From Acidocella sp. KAb 2-4 (GTDB taxonomy: Bacteria > Pseudomonadota > Alphaproteobacteria > Acetobacterales > Acetobacteraceae), in NCBI RefSeq assembly GCF_020567705.1, contig NZ_JAJDJU010000012.1, positions 28,423 through 92,422 on the forward strand: a DNA stretch of 64,000 nucleotides, written 5' to 3'. Positions 16,301-25,734 of this stretch are shown in pieces. The notes under the pieces are model-generated. The model saw only the letters and a list, made by a program, of their open reading frames with translations. It searched no databases and was not told where the DNA came from. The position numbers were made by a program, and so were the translations under genes. Numbering within the stretch: position 1 is the stretch's first letter; each line of letters begins with the position of its first letter.

Positions 16301-17338
16301 TTATCCCCCCTGCCCCCGCCGCAGGCTCACCCGCGGCGCGTCCGGGTTACGCACGGGGAGCACACCAGCCACCGCACGCGGCACATAAGGCGCCTCCAGC
16401 GCGGCAATTTCCTCCGGTGATAGCACGACCTCCAGCGCCCCCAGCGCGTCGATGAGGTGAGAGGGTTTGGTGACGCCGATGATCGGCGCCGCGACCTCGG
16501 GTTTTTGCAGCACCCAGGCCAGAGCCACCTGGGCGCGCTTCAGCTCCTTCGCCGCGGCGATTCGGGCGACCTCCGCCACCACCCGCCGGTCCTGCTGCTC
16601 GGTATCGGCGTAAATGACCCTCATGAAGGCATCATTTGCCGAGCGCGTGGTGGTCTCCGCCCAGTCGCGGGTCAGCTTGCCGCGGGCCAACGGGCTCCAG
16701 GGAAGCACCCCCACCCCCATATCCGCGCAGAGCGGCAGCATCTCGCGCTCCTCCTCCCGGTAGATCAGATTCACCTGGTTCTGCATGGAGATGAACTTTG
16801 TCCAGCCATGCATCTGCGCAGTATATTGCGCCTTGGCGAATTGCCATGCGAACATCGAGGAGGCGCCGATATAGCGCACCTTGCCGGCCTTCACGATGTC
16901 GTGCAGCGCCTCCATCGTTTCCTCGATGGGCGTGGTCTCGTCCCAGCGGTGGATCTGGTAGAGATCGAGATACTCCATCCCCAGCCGGCGCAAACTGTCA
17001 TCCACGGCCATGAAGAGCGATTTGCGGGAGAGGCCGCCGGTATTAGGCGCGTTCCGCCAGGGAAAGAAGGCTTTCGAGGCCACCACGATTTCATCCCGGC
17101 GGGCGAAATCGGCCAGCGCCCGGCCGAGGATCTCTTCCGAAGAACCATTGGAATACATATTGGCCGTGTCGAAAAAATTGATGCCAGCTTCCAGCGCCTG
17201 ACGGATGATGGCACGGCTTGCCTCCTCGTCCAGCGTCCAGCCGCCATGCGGGCCGCGGCCAGCCTCGCCAAAACTCATGCAACCGAGGCAGAGGCGGGAA
17301 ATTTTCAGTCCGGTTGGGCCGAGATTGCGGTATTCCAT
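16301..17338 (-). CDS. Aldo/keto reductase
   Basis: A 345-residue NADPH-dependent oxidoreductase. The N-terminus MEYRNLGPTGLKISRLCLGCMSFG is typical. The catalytic tetrad is Asp in FFDTANMY (with its Tyr), Lys in VASKAFF and His in YQIHRWD. The cofactor region near the C-terminus reads PIIGVTKPSHLIDALGA. ATG 17338 has AGAGGGA about nine bases upstream. The family reduces aldehydes and ketones, and the natural substrate is not predictable. It lies between the SulP gene and an insertion sequence, transcribed away from the latter. Confidence 0.87.
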   Translation of the reverse strand: MEYRNLGPTGLKISRLCLGCMSFGEAGRGPHGGWTLDEEASRAIIRQALEAGINFFDTANMYSNGSSEEILGRALADFARRDEIVVASKAFFPWRNAPNTGGLSRKSLFMAVDDSLRRLGMEYLDLYQIHRWDETTPIEETMEALHDIVKAGKVRYIGASSMFAWQFAKAQYTAQMHGWTKFISMQNQVNLIYREEEREMLPLCADMGVGVLPWSPLARGKLTRDWAETTTRSANDAFMRVIYADTEQQDRRVVAEVARIAAAKELKRAQVALAWVLQKPEVAAPIIGVTKPSHLIDALGALEVVLSPEEIAALEAPYVPRAVAGVLPVRNPDAPRVSLRRGQGG

Positions 17339-17447
17339 GGCGCTGGGTCCCTCTTGTTCCACCCGCAACATAGGCGGCTGGCGCTGGTGAGGATAGAGGA
17401 GAGATGGCAGGGCAGAGGCGTATCTCAGGCCGCGGAGATTTGCCTCT

Positions 17448-18431
17448 TTACACGTTTCCCCGCTCACAGAAGAAAACGAGTTGGTGACTATATGTACGGG
17501 TGGCGATACGACCGGCTTCGCCAGCCCCGCCGGCCTTCGTCTCGAAGGCTAATCTACGCCAATTCGCCGCAAATATCTCTTTCGGATGAAAAAAGCCTAT
17601 CCGGTCGTCCTCCAAGATGAGGCAAGTCAGCCTGCGCCGTGGATTGTAGAAACGCTCGATATAGTCGAACACATCGGCCCTGGCCCGGTCGCGGGTGCGG
17701 TAGGTCTTGGCGGCGGTGCGCTCGGTTTTGAGCGAGGAGAAGAAGCTCTCCATTGCCGAATTGTCCCAGACATTGCCGGCCCGGCTCATTGAGCAGGTGA
17801 TGCCATTGTCTGCCAGCAGACGCTGAAATTGCTCGCTGGTATATTGCGAGCCCTGGTCAGAGTGATGCAGAAGCGCGTCGGCTTTGCCTCGCCGCCGTAC
17901 CGCCATCATCAGGGCATCCATGACCAGGGCTGCATCGCGTTCCGCCTTCATTGACCAGCCAACGATGCGCCGGGAGAAAAGGTCCAGAACCGCGGCCACA
18001 TACAGCCATCCTTCGGCGGTCCAGATATAGGTGAAGTCAGCCAGCCATTTCTGGTTTGGCCGGCTCGCCGCGAAATCTCGATCAAGGATGTTATCGGCAA
18101 TCACCGCGCGTTCGCCATCGTTCTTGGGTTTGGCACGCCGCTTCGGGCGCGCCCGATAGCCATTCTCGCGCATCAGCCGCTCAACCCGGTGCAGGCCGCA
18201 GGCCAGGCCCTCTTCGAGCACATCACGCCACACACGGCGCGCGCTATAAGTCCGGTCGCTGGCCTTGAAGCTGGTGCGGATGGCGGCACCGAGCTTCTCG
18301 TCATGAATGGCCCGTTCACAAGCTGGTCGGTTGAGCCAAGCATGGAAGCCGGAACGCGATACCTCAAGAGCATTGCATAGCCAGCTGACCGGCCAGATAT
18401 GCCGGTTCTTCGCGATGAAGGCGAACTTCAT
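17448..18431 (-). CDS. IS3-family transposase OrfB (DDE integrase core), altered C-terminus
   Basis: A 327-residue product whose ATG overlaps the orfA TGA as ATGA. The HTH_21-like N-terminal part (SRSGFHAWLNRP) precedes the rve integrase core with Asp in WLADFTYIW, Asp in HHSDQGSQYTS and Glu in NSAMESFFSSLK, the DDE triad with the usual spacing. After IERFYNPRRR, relatives continue with an HSTxGYLSP-type motif; here the sequence diverges into LTCLILEDDRIGFF and continues about 50 unrelated residues. The catalytic triad is intact, but the missing tail and right end make present mobility doubtful. Confidence 0.82.
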   Translation of the reverse strand: MKFAFIAKNRHIWPVSWLCNALEVSRSGFHAWLNRPACERAIHDEKLGAAIRTSFKASDRTYSARRVWRDVLEEGLACGLHRVERLMRENGYRARPKRRAKPKNDGERAVIADNILDRDFAASRPNQKWLADFTYIWTAEGWLYVAAVLDLFSRRIVGWSMKAERDAALVMDALMMAVRRRGKADALLHHSDQGSQYTSEQFQRLLADNGITCSMSRAGNVWDNSAMESFFSSLKTERTAAKTYRTRDRARADVFDYIERFYNPRRRLTCLILEDDRIGFFHPKEIFAANWRRLAFETKAGGAGEAGRIATRTYSHQLVFFCERGNV

Positions 18432-18718
18432 ATCGATTCTCTCGCAAAGAATGCCGCGGCCTTTTTTAGGATGTCACGCTCCGCCTTGAGCTTGGCGACC
18501 TCCTTCTTGAGGGCCGCGATCTCAACCATGTCGGCCCGCTGCTGGCCATGGCCAGGGAACGCCGTCGCAGGCGCCGCCGCCAATTCACGCATCCAGCGCC
18601 GTAACACGCTCTCCGCCAGATCCAGGTCACGGGCAGCCTGGGCAACCGATACGCCCCGCTCCGTAACCAGCTTTACAACCTCGGTTTTGAACTCAGCTCC
18701 ATACTTCCGTCTCGTCAT
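18428..18718 (-). CDS. IS3-family transposase OrfA (HTH)
   Basis: A 96-residue protein (MTRRKYGAEFKTEVVKLVTERGVSVAQAARDLDLAESVLRRWM...) with the transposase_8/HTH_Tnp_1 helix-turn-helix in residues 5-50. A leucine-zipper-like segment follows (IAALKKEVAKLKAERDILKKAAA), used for multimerisation. It ends just past the A6G slippery heptamer, so a -1 shift yields the OrfAB fusion that catalyses transposition, while OrfA alone usually acts as a regulator. Confidence 0.87.
   Translation of the reverse strand: MTRRKYGAEFKTEVVKLVTERGVSVAQAARDLDLAESVLRRWMRELAAAPATAFPGHGQQRADMVEIAALKKEVAKLKAERDILKKAAAFFARESI
18461..18467 (-). other. Programmed -1 frameshift site (A AAA AAG)
   Basis: On the minus strand the heptamer AAAAAAG lies in the orfA frame as A AAA AAG, the classic slippery sequence of IS3 elements. 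A -1 shift here continues as KKGRGILCERID into MKFAF of OrfB with no stop codon, which I checked by reading the codons. Confidence 0.75.
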
Positions 18719-18900
18719 GTCTGCTCTCCGGTTCCTGCGTCACGATCTTATCCTCGTGTCCACCAAACCGGCAGCAGCTCATTTGAAGCCACACGCGATC
18801 CGCCCGCGATCCCGCAAAGCTACTATTATTAACGTACGGTTATGTGTGCGTATCCAATCCCTCTGATATCGTCTTCGGCGAAAGGCGGCGGATTTGAAAC

Positions 18901-19830
18901 ATGATCGCGGTTTTTGGGCATCGTGGCGCCTGCGGGCTGGCCCCGGAGAACACACTGACAGGGTTTCGTTTAGCGGCGCGCTTGGGTTTAACGGGCGTTG
19001 AGTTCGATGTCGGCATGACCGCGGATAATATTCCGGTCGTCCACCACGATATCCGTCTCAATCAAGACATCGCCCGTGACAAAAGCGGCGCTTATGTCGG
19101 CGAGGATGCACCGTTGATCCGCGCCCTCACGTATCGGCAATTATCCACCTATGATGTCGGAAGGCCACGTCGCGGCTCGGTTTACGCCAGCCGGCACCTA
19201 ACGCAGCAGGCGCTGGATGGCGCGCGGATCCCGACGCTGGCCGAGGCTGTCGCCGCCTGCACGTCGCTTGATCTGCTCATCGAGATCAAAACCGCTCCCG
19301 ACCGGCCTGACACGACCCACACACCCATGGAATTGGTTGCGCAGGTCTCGCGCGTTTTATGTACCTTGGAGGCCACCGACAAATCCATGCTGTTCGCATT
19401 TGACTGGCGGGTTTTAGCGGTGGCGGCGCGGCATATCCCCTCTTTGCGGCGCGGCTGCCTGACCGATGCGCAGACCGTGCGCGATGCCCATCTGTGGTTC
19501 GGCGATACCCGCCTCGCAGCGCACCAGCCACAAAAACCGGGCAGCGTGCCGCGCACCGTGGCGAGTACGGGGGCCGTTATATGGGCGCCCGAACAGACGA
19601 CGCTGAATGAAGCCGAGATGATCGAGGCCCGGCGCCTGGGCCTTGCCGTGATTCCGTGGACAGTGAATGAGCCCAACGACATGGAGCGCATGATCGAGCT
19701 TGGTGTGGATGGGATAATCTCAGATGTTCCGGACCAGATCAAAAACCTGCTCGCCGCCCGCAACCTTACGCTGGCGGCGCCCGGTTATATCTCGCGCCTT
19801 AAGCCGCGAAGGCCGGTTGACCCTAAATAA
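18901..19830 (+). CDS. Glycerophosphodiester phosphodiesterase
   Basis: A 309-residue enzyme that hydrolyses glycerophosphodiesters to an alcohol and glycerol 3-phosphate. The TIM-barrel GDPD signature is clear: GHRGACGLAPENT at 6-18, then VEFDVGMTADNIPVVHHD with metal ligands and the second catalytic His, then LLIEIKT. The C-terminal part has VIPWTVNEPNDMERMIELGVDGIISDVPD, the conserved closing motif. No signal peptide is present, so it is cytoplasmic (UgpQ-like). It stands alone between the IS element and the glutathione reductase gene, near the right edge of the lower-GC region. Confidence 0.9.
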   Translation: MIAVFGHRGACGLAPENTLTGFRLAARLGLTGVEFDVGMTADNIPVVHHDIRLNQDIARDKSGAYVGEDAPLIRALTYRQLSTYDVGRPRRGSVYASRHLTQQALDGARIPTLAEAVAACTSLDLLIEIKTAPDRPDTTHTPMELVAQVSRVLCTLEATDKSMLFAFDWRVLAVAARHIPSLRRGCLTDAQTVRDAHLWFGDTRLAAHQPQKPGSVPRTVASTGAVIWAPEQTTLNEAEMIEARRLGLAVIPWTVNEPNDMERMIELGVDGIISDVPDQIKNLLAARNLTLAAPGYISRLKPRRPVDPK

Positions 19831-19932
19831 GCGCCGCTGGCGCACGAGCGAGCGGCGAGATCAGTCATTCCGGCCAACAACAACTGGGCCAGGCGCGGCA
19901 TTCAATCCCTGCCAATTCCTGGTACGGACGGC

Positions 19933-19955
19933 ATCAAGGTCAGGCAAAGCTTGAT
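19933..19955. promoter_or_regulatory. Inverted repeat upstream of glutathione reductase gene
   Basis: ATCAAG and CTTGAT face each other across 11 bases, 76 bases before the gor start. The spacing recalls LysR-type sites, but there is no independent evidence that it is bound. Confidence 0.25.
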
Positions 19956-20030
19956 CGTGAAACACGCCCCAGGGCTGGTAAGCCGCCGCCGCCGTGCTAC
20001 GTAAACGGCAGAAATTGGGAATTGAGACAC

Positions 20031-21398
20031 ATGCATTTCGACCTTTTCGTCATTGGCGGCGGCTCGGCTGGGGTTCGCTGCGCGCGCATCGCGGCGGGGC
20101 ATGGCGCCCGGGTCGGCGTGGCGGAGAGCCGCTTCTGGGGCGGCACCTGCGTCAATATCGGCTGCGTGCCCAAGAAATTCCTGGTCATGGCCGCCGAATA
20201 CGGCGCCATCGCCGAGGATGCGCGCGGCTTCGGCTGGGATGTCGAGACCCGCGCGCATGACTGGTCCGCCCTGCTCGCCGCCAAGGATCAGGAAATCGCT
20301 CGCCTCAACGGCATTTACCGCCGCCTGCTCGACAATGCCGGCGCCACCATCTTCGACGCCCGCGCCAGCTTCATCGACGCCCATACCCTCGATGTCGGCG
20401 GCCAGCGCGTCACGGCGGACAAGATCGTGATCGCCACCGGCGGCCACCCCACGGGGCTGGATATTCCCGGCGCCGAGCACGCCATCGTCTCGGACGACGC
20501 CTTCTTCCTGCCCGAGATGCCCAAGCGCGTCGCCATCGTCGGCAGCGGCTATATCGCGGTGGAATTCGCCGGGGTGTTCGCGGGGCTGGGCGCCGAGACG
20601 CACCTGATCTACCGCCAGCCCCTGCCGCTGCGCGGGTTCGACGAGGATATCCGCGCCGCCCTGGCCGGCACCCTGGCGGGCAACGGCGTCACCCTGCATC
20701 CGGGCACGCTGCCCAGCGCCATCACCCTCAGCGGCGGCGCCAAGCAGGTCGCGCTGTCCAATGGCGAGACGCTCGCGGTCGATCTGGTGTTTTTCGCCAC
20801 CGGGCGCGCGGCCAATACGCGCGGGCTCAACCTGGCGGATGCCGGGGTGCATACCGGCCCGCGCGGCGAGGTGCTGGTCGATTCCGCCTTCTGCACCTCG
20901 GTGCCGCATATCTACGCGCTGGGCGATGTCACCGACCGGTTGAACCTGACCCCGGTGGCCACCGCGCAGGGCCACGCGCTGGCCGACACGCTGTTCGGCA
21001 ACCGCCCGCGCGGCGTGAATCTCGACAACGTGCCGACGGCGGTGTTCTCCATTCCGCCCATCGCCACGGTGGGGCTGACCGAGGAGGAAGCCGCGAAGCG
21101 GGGGGAGGTCACAATCTTCCTCTCCCGCTTCACGCCCATGCGCCACACCCTCACTGGGCGCGAACGCAAGACACTTATGAAGATGGTGGTGGACCGGGCC
21201 ACAGACAAGGTGCTGGGCGCGCATATGTTGGGCGAGGACGCGCCCGAGATCATACAGGGCCTGGCCGTGGCCATCACCGCCGGAGCGACCAAGGCCGATT
21301 TCGACCGCACCATCGGCATCCACCCCACCGCGGCCGAGGAATTCGTGACCATGCGCACACAGACCAGGGTTGCCGGCCCCGGCCTTGGCGGCGAGTAG
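20031..21398 (+). CDS. gor: Glutathione-disulfide reductase
   Basis: A 455-residue FAD/NADPH flavoenzyme that keeps glutathione reduced. FAD is bound by GGGSAG near residue 10. The redox pair is C40/C45 in GGTCVNIGCVPKK, the wording typical of glutathione reductase. NADPH is bound near VAIVGSGYIAVEFAG, and the second FAD motif is IYALGDVTDR. The catalytic His-Glu is in IGIHPTAAEE near the end. ATG 20031 is preferred to TTG 20022. From this gene onward the GC content rises sharply. It is 60 bases upstream of the DAHP synthase gene on the same strand, with a possible separate promoter. Confidence 0.92.
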   Translation: MHFDLFVIGGGSAGVRCARIAAGHGARVGVAESRFWGGTCVNIGCVPKKFLVMAAEYGAIAEDARGFGWDVETRAHDWSALLAAKDQEIARLNGIYRRLLDNAGATIFDARASFIDAHTLDVGGQRVTADKIVIATGGHPTGLDIPGAEHAIVSDDAFFLPEMPKRVAIVGSGYIAVEFAGVFAGLGAETHLIYRQPLPLRGFDEDIRAALAGTLAGNGVTLHPGTLPSAITLSGGAKQVALSNGETLAVDLVFFATGRAANTRGLNLADAGVHTGPRGEVLVDSAFCTSVPHIYALGDVTDRLNLTPVATAQGHALADTLFGNRPRGVNLDNVPTAVFSIPPIATVGLTEEEAAKRGEVTIFLSRFTPMRHTLTGRERKTLMKMVVDRATDKVLGAHMLGEDAPEIIQGLAVAITAGATKADFDRTIGIHPTAAEEFVTMRTQTRVAGPGLGGE

Positions 21399-21458
21399 CC
21401 TTGCCCTACATTTCACGCTTATAAGGGGCGGAAACAGGACCGCCCCCCGGGAGAGACC

Positions 21459-22850
21459 ATGGATACGATCACCCCAGCCCCGCTTGCTTCCGGCTGGACA
21501 CCGCATAGCTGGCGCAACTGCCCGATCCGCCAGGTGCCGAGCTACCCCGACCCGGCCCGGCTGGCGGCGATGGAGGCGCGCATCGCCAAATTTCCGCCGC
21601 TGGTCTTCGCCGGCGAGGCGCGGAACCTGAAGGCGCAGCTCGCCCAGGCGGCGCAGGGCAAGGCGTTCGTGCTGCAAGGCGGCGATTGCGCCGAGAGCTT
21701 CGGCGACTTCACCGCCAATGTCATCCGCGACACATTCCGCGTGCTGCTGCAGATGGCGGTGGTGCTCACCTTTGGCGGCGGCGTGCCGGTGGTCAAACTC
21801 GGGCGCATGGCCGGGCAATTCGCCAAGCCCCGCTCGTCCGACACCGAGACCATGGGTGATGTCACCCTGCCCTCTTACCGCGGCGACATCATCAACGGCC
21901 CGGAATTCACCGCCCAGGCCCGCATCCCCGACCCCACGCGCATGGAGTTTGGCTATTTCCAGTCGGCCGGCACGCTCAACCTGCTGCGCGCCTTCGCCTC
22001 TGGCGGCTATGCCGATCTGCACCAGGTGCATCGCTGGAACCTCGATTTCGTGCAGAACTCGCCGCTCGCCGCGCGCTATGCCGACCTCGCCACGCGCATC
22101 GACGAGACGCTGCGCTTCATGGCCGCCTGCGGCCTGACCAGCAGCGCCACGCCGCAAATCCGCGAGACCGATTTCTACACCAGCCACGAGGCGCTGCTGC
22201 TGCCGTATGAGGAAGCGCTCACCCGCATCGACTCAACCACCGGCGAACACTACGCCTGCTCGGCGCATTTCCTGTGGATCGGCGACCGCACCCGCCAGCT
22301 CGAGGGCGCGCATGTCGAGTTCATGCGCGGCATCCGCAACCCGATCGGCATGAAGGTCGGCCCGAGCATGGAGGCGGACGATCTGCTGCGGATCATGGAC
22401 GTGCTCGACCCGCAGAACGAGCCGGGGCGCCTGACGCTGATCACCCGCATGGGCGCTGACAAGGTGGAGCAGAAGCTGCCGCCGCTGCTGCGCGCGGTGA
22501 AGCGCGCCGGGCGCAGCCCGGTCTGGCTGTGCGACGCCATGCATGGCAACGGCATCACCACCGCCGCCAAGATCAAGACCCGCCGCTTCGACGCCATCGT
22601 CAGCGAGCTGAAGGGCTTCTTCGACGCGCATGAGGCCGAGGGCACCGTGGCCGGCGGCGCGCATCTGGAGATGACCGGGCAGGATGTCACCGAGTGCGTC
22701 GGCGGCGCGCGCGGCCTCTCGGAGGAAGATCTGGGCGAGCGCTACGAAACCTTCTGCGACCCCCGGCTGAACGCCGAGCAATCACTGGAAGTCGCGTTCT
22801 TCCTGGCTGAGGAGCTGAAATCCCGCCGCGGCGCGAGACTCCCGGCGTGA
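21459..22850 (+). CDS. aroG: Class II 3-deoxy-7-phosphoheptulonate synthase
   Basis: A 463-residue enzyme of the plant-like class II DAHP synthase family. It condenses phosphoenolpyruvate and erythrose 4-phosphate at the entry to the shikimate pathway. Visible signatures are [12 protein letters not shown] near 70, [20 protein letters not shown] and [13 protein letters not shown], then the metal-binding CDAMHGNGI and [16 protein letters not shown] near the end. Length fits the family. Its stop TGA overlaps the GTG of the next gene, so it is coupled to NAD salvage genes. Another shikimate-pathway gene, aroQ, lies about 18 kb to the right. Confidence 0.93.
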   Translation: MDTITPAPLASGWTPHSWRNCPIRQVPSYPDPARLAAMEARIAKFPPLVFAGEARNLKAQLAQAAQGKAFVLQGGDCAESFGDFTANVIRDTFRVLLQMAVVLTFGGGVPVVKLGRMAGQFAKPRSSDTETMGDVTLPSYRGDIINGPEFTAQARIPDPTRMEFGYFQSAGTLNLLRAFASGGYADLHQVHRWNLDFVQNSPLAARYADLATRIDETLRFMAACGLTSSATPQIRETDFYTSHEALLLPYEEALTRIDSTTGEHYACSAHFLWIGDRTRQLEGAHVEFMRGIRNPIGMKVGPSMEADDLLRIMDVLDPQNEPGRLTLITRMGADKVEQKLPPLLRAVKRAGRSPVWLCDAMHGNGITTAAKIKTRRFDAIVSELKGFFDAHEAEGTVAGGAHLEMTGQDVTECVGGARGLSEEDLGERYETFCDPRLNAEQSLEVAFFLAEELKSRRGARLPA

Positions 22851-23980
22851 CACCCGCCCCCCTGGGCGATGCCGACATCGCCGCGCGTACGGATTCCTAC
22901 TTCAACCGCACGCGCGAGATCGTCACCCGCTTCGGCGATGCGCGCGTCACCTACGCCATCTTCCTGCGCCGCCCGGTGGTCTCCGCCCCGGCCCTGCTGC
23001 TGGACTGGCTGCAGGCGGTGGCCCGCGCCCGGCATGAGCATTTCGACATCGAGCTGATGCACAAAGAGGGCGCCTGGGTCGGCGCGGGCGAGCCGCTGGT
23101 TTATGTCACCGGCAGTTTCGCGGCCCTGGCCGACCTTGAGACCATCGCCCTGCAAAAAATCGGCGCCGCCTGTGTCGCCGCGCATAACGCCTTCCAGATG
23201 GCCGCGGCGCTGCCCCAGGCCGCGTTTCTGGCCATGGAGGCGCGCCATTGCGCCGGGGCCGAGATGCAGGAGATCATGGCCTATGCCTGCGCCGTCGGCT
23301 CGCGCGCCGCGCAGGAAGAGGGCGCGCGCGGCTTCGTCGGCAACGCCAATGACTGGACGGCGCATTATTTCGGCGCCGCGCATGGCTACGGCACCATGCC
23401 GCACGCCCTCATCGGCTATGCCGGCTCCACCCTGCGCGCGGCGCAGATGTTCGTGGAAACCTATCCGGACGAGCCGCTCACCGTGCTGGTCGATTATTTC
23501 GGCCGCGAGATCACCGACACGCTGGAAGTCTGCAACGCCTTCCCTCATCTGGCGCAGACCGGGCGGCTCTCGGTGCGGCTCGACACCCATGGCGGGCGCT
23601 ATCTCGAAGGGCTGGACCCGCAGGAGAGCTACGCCGTGCTGGAGCGCAACGCCCCCGGCGCGCTGCGCCGCTACCGCAGCCAGCGCGAGCTCGGCTACCT
23701 GATCGGCACCGGCGTCTCCGCCGCCGCCATCTGGAAGATGCGCGAGGCGCTAAACCTCGCCGGCTTCCCGGCGGTGCGCATCGTCGCCTCCTCGGGCTTC
23801 GGCGTCGAGAAATGTTCGGTCATGGCCGACGCCAAGGCGCCGATCGACGTGGTTGGCACCGGCAGCTTCATCCCCGAAACTTGGTCCGAGACCTACGCCA
23901 CGGCCGACATCGTGGCCTATGACGGCAAGCCCTTGGTGAAGCTGGGGCGCGAATTCCTGCTGCGCACCACCCATGGCTGA
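22847..23980 (+). CDS. pncB: Nicotinate phosphoribosyltransferase
   Basis: A 377-residue enzyme converting nicotinate and PRPP to nicotinate mononucleotide in NAD salvage. Supporting segments are [76 protein letters not shown] with the active-site His, and the phosphate-binding [15 protein letters not shown] and [11 protein letters not shown] at the end. The sequence matches the shorter subgroup found in alphaproteobacteria. GTG 22847 overlaps the upstream stop as GTGA, and its end overlaps the NAD synthetase start by eight bases. That context supports the assignment. Confidence 0.83.
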   Translation: MTPAPLGDADIAARTDSYFNRTREIVTRFGDARVTYAIFLRRPVVSAPALLLDWLQAVARARHEHFDIELMHKEGAWVGAGEPLVYVTGSFAALADLETIALQKIGAACVAAHNAFQMAAALPQAAFLAMEARHCAGAEMQEIMAYACAVGSRAAQEEGARGFVGNANDWTAHYFGAAHGYGTMPHALIGYAGSTLRAAQMFVETYPDEPLTVLVDYFGREITDTLEVCNAFPHLAQTGRLSVRLDTHGGRYLEGLDPQESYAVLERNAPGALRRYRSQRELGYLIGTGVSAAAIWKMREALNLAGFPAVRIVASSGFGVEKCSVMADAKAPIDVVGTGSFIPETWSETYATADIVAYDGKPLVKLGREFLLRTTHG

Positions 23981-25637
23981 CACGCTCACCCTCGCCATCG
24001 CCCAGATCAACCTGCATGTCGGCGCCATCGACAAAAATGTCGCCGCCATCCGGGCCGCGCGCGCCCAGGCCGCGGCGCTGGGGGCCGATCTCGTCGTCAC
24101 CCCGGAACTCTCCATCTCCGGCTACCCGCCGGAGGATCTGGTGCTCAAGCCCGCCTTCGTCGCCGCCTGCGAGGATGCGGCGGCGGAGCTGGCGCAGGAC
24201 ACCGCCGATGGCGGCCCGGCGCTGATCATCGGCACGCCCTGGCGCAATGGCGACAAGCTGCACAACGCCGCCTTCCTGCTCGAAGCCGGGCGGATCAGCG
24301 CCCGCCGCGCCAAGGTGGAACTGCCCAATTACGGGGTGTTCGACGAAAAACGCGTGTTCGACGCCGGCGCGGCGGAGGGTCCGGTGGCGTTCCACGGCTT
24401 CCGCCTCGGGCTGATGATCTGCGAGGATTGGTGGCTGCCCAACGTCTCCGCCTGCCTGGCCGGGGCCGGGGCCGAGTTGCTGCTCTCGGTCAACGGCTCG
24501 CCCTTCGAGGACGGCAAGCAGGAGCGGCGCATCCGCCTCGCCGCCGAGCGCGTGGCCGAAACCGGGCTGCCCTATGTCTTCGCCGCCATGGTCGGCGGCC
24601 AGGATGAAGTGGTGTTCGACGGCGCCTCCTTCGTGCTCAACGCCGATAGCAGCCTCGCCGCGCAGCTGCCGCAATTCGCCGAGGCGGTAACGCTGACGCG
24701 CTGGATGCGCACGCCCGGCGGCCTCGCCTGCGCGCCGCAACCGCCGCCGCCCGCGCCCGACCGGCTGGGGCTGATCTATCAGGCGATGATGCTCGGCCTG
24801 CGCGACTATGTGAACAAAAACGGCTTTCCCGGCGTGGTGCTCGGCCTCTCCGGCGGCATCGACTCCGCGATCTCCGCCGCCGTCGCCGCCGACGCGCTGG
24901 GGCCCGAGCGCGTGCGCGCGGTGATGCTGCCCAGCCCCTACACCTCGGCCGAAAGCCTGGAAGACGCCGCCGCCTGCGCGCGGATGCTCGGCATCCCCTA
25001 CGAGACCATCCCCATCAGCGGGGCGATGGAAGCGTTCGGCGCCGCCCTGGCCCCGGCCTTCGCCGGGCGCGCGCCCGACATCACCGAGGAGAACATCCAG
25101 GCCCGCACGCGCGGGCTGATCCTGATGGCGATCTCCAACAAATTCGGCCCGATGCTGCTCACCACCGGCAATAAGTCCGAGATGTCGGTGGGCTACGCCA
25201 CGCTCTACGGCGATATGTGCGGCGGCTATTCGGTGCTCAAGGATATTTACAAAACCACGGTGTTCGCGCTGTGCCGCTGGCGCAACGCCAACCACCCGGC
25301 GGGCGCCCTCACCCGGCCCGGCCCGGCCATGCCCGAGCGCGTGATCACCAAGCCGCCCAGCGCCGAGCTGCGCCCCAACCAGACCGACCAGGATTCGCTG
25401 CCGCCCTATGAGGTGCTGGACGCGATCCTCGCGCATCTGATCGAGGGCGAACATTCGGTCGACGACATCGTCGCCGACGGCTTCGAGCGCGCCACCGTGC
25501 TGCGCGTGGTGCGCCTGCTCGACCGCGCCGAATATAAGCGCCGCCAGGCCCCGCCGGGGGTCAAGATCACCTCCCGCGCCTTCGGCCGCGACCGCCGCTA
25601 TCCCCTGACGAACGGGTTCACCAGCCTCGTCAAATAA
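23973..25637 (+). CDS. nadE: Glutamine-dependent NAD(+) synthetase
   Basis: A 554-residue two-domain enzyme amidating nicotinate adenine dinucleotide to NAD. The N-terminal nitrilase-type glutaminase has Glu in TPELSISGYPPEDL (E45), Lys in AKVELPNYGVFDE and Cys in LMICEDWW. The C-terminal ATP-pyrophosphatase has LGLSGGIDSA near 290 and GNKSEMSVGYATLYGDMCGGYSV. It overlaps pncB by eight bases, so salvage from nicotinate and the last step of NAD synthesis are made together. Free ammonia released by the glutaminase is channelled to the synthetase domain in this family. Confidence 0.95.
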   Translation: MADTLTLAIAQINLHVGAIDKNVAAIRAARAQAAALGADLVVTPELSISGYPPEDLVLKPAFVAACEDAAAELAQDTADGGPALIIGTPWRNGDKLHNAAFLLEAGRISARRAKVELPNYGVFDEKRVFDAGAAEGPVAFHGFRLGLMICEDWWLPNVSACLAGAGAELLLSVNGSPFEDGKQERRIRLAAERVAETGLPYVFAAMVGGQDEVVFDGASFVLNADSSLAAQLPQFAEAVTLTRWMRTPGGLACAPQPPPPAPDRLGLIYQAMMLGLRDYVNKNGFPGVVLGLSGGIDSAISAAVAADALGPERVRAVMLPSPYTSAESLEDAAACARMLGIPYETIPISGAMEAFGAALAPAFAGRAPDITEENIQARTRGLILMAISNKFGPMLLTTGNKSEMSVGYATLYGDMCGGYSVLKDIYKTTVFALCRWRNANHPAGALTRPGPAMPERVITKPPSAELRPNQTDQDSLPPYEVLDAILAHLIEGEHSVDDIVADGFERATVLRVVRLLDRAEYKRRQAPPGVKITSRAFGRDRRYPLTNGFTSLVK

Positions 25638-25734
25638 ACAGCCCTTAGGCTCTGGCCTTTTGTGGCGAACCCGGTATTAAGCCCTTTTGGCCCGGCCGCG
25701 CGCCGGGCGCCTAACCTGGGAGCAGTAGTATCCG

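Larger units (their letters stand above)
17448..18766 (-). mobile_element. IS3-family insertion sequence, right end altered
   Basis: An element with overlapping orfA and orfB, a -1 slippery site between them and a left terminal sequence TGGTGGACACGAGGATAAG reading inward from 18766. No matching inverted copy of that end was found near the orfB end. The usual C-terminal tail of the transposase is also missing, so the right boundary (set here at the orfB stop) is uncertain and the element may be truncated. A sequence similar to the left end, TTGGAGGACGACCGGATAGG, occurs in the same orientation at about 17616-17597. It could mark a second, decayed element. Confidence 0.75.

Noticed and set aside
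17500..17545. GC-rich palindrome near the end of the transposase gene as a REP element
   Set aside because: CCGGC and GCCGG flank it, but only one copy was seen in the window, so a repeat family cannot be claimed.
19902..22187. Very long open frame on the minus strand (about 760 codons)
   Set aside because: It is antisense to gor and the DAHP synthase gene, which have clear family motifs; long antisense frames are expected at this GC content.
25638..25734. Hairpin CCCGG-CCGCGCG-CCGGG after nadE as a terminator
   Set aside because: No T-run follows it, and GC-rich stems of this size are common by chance here.
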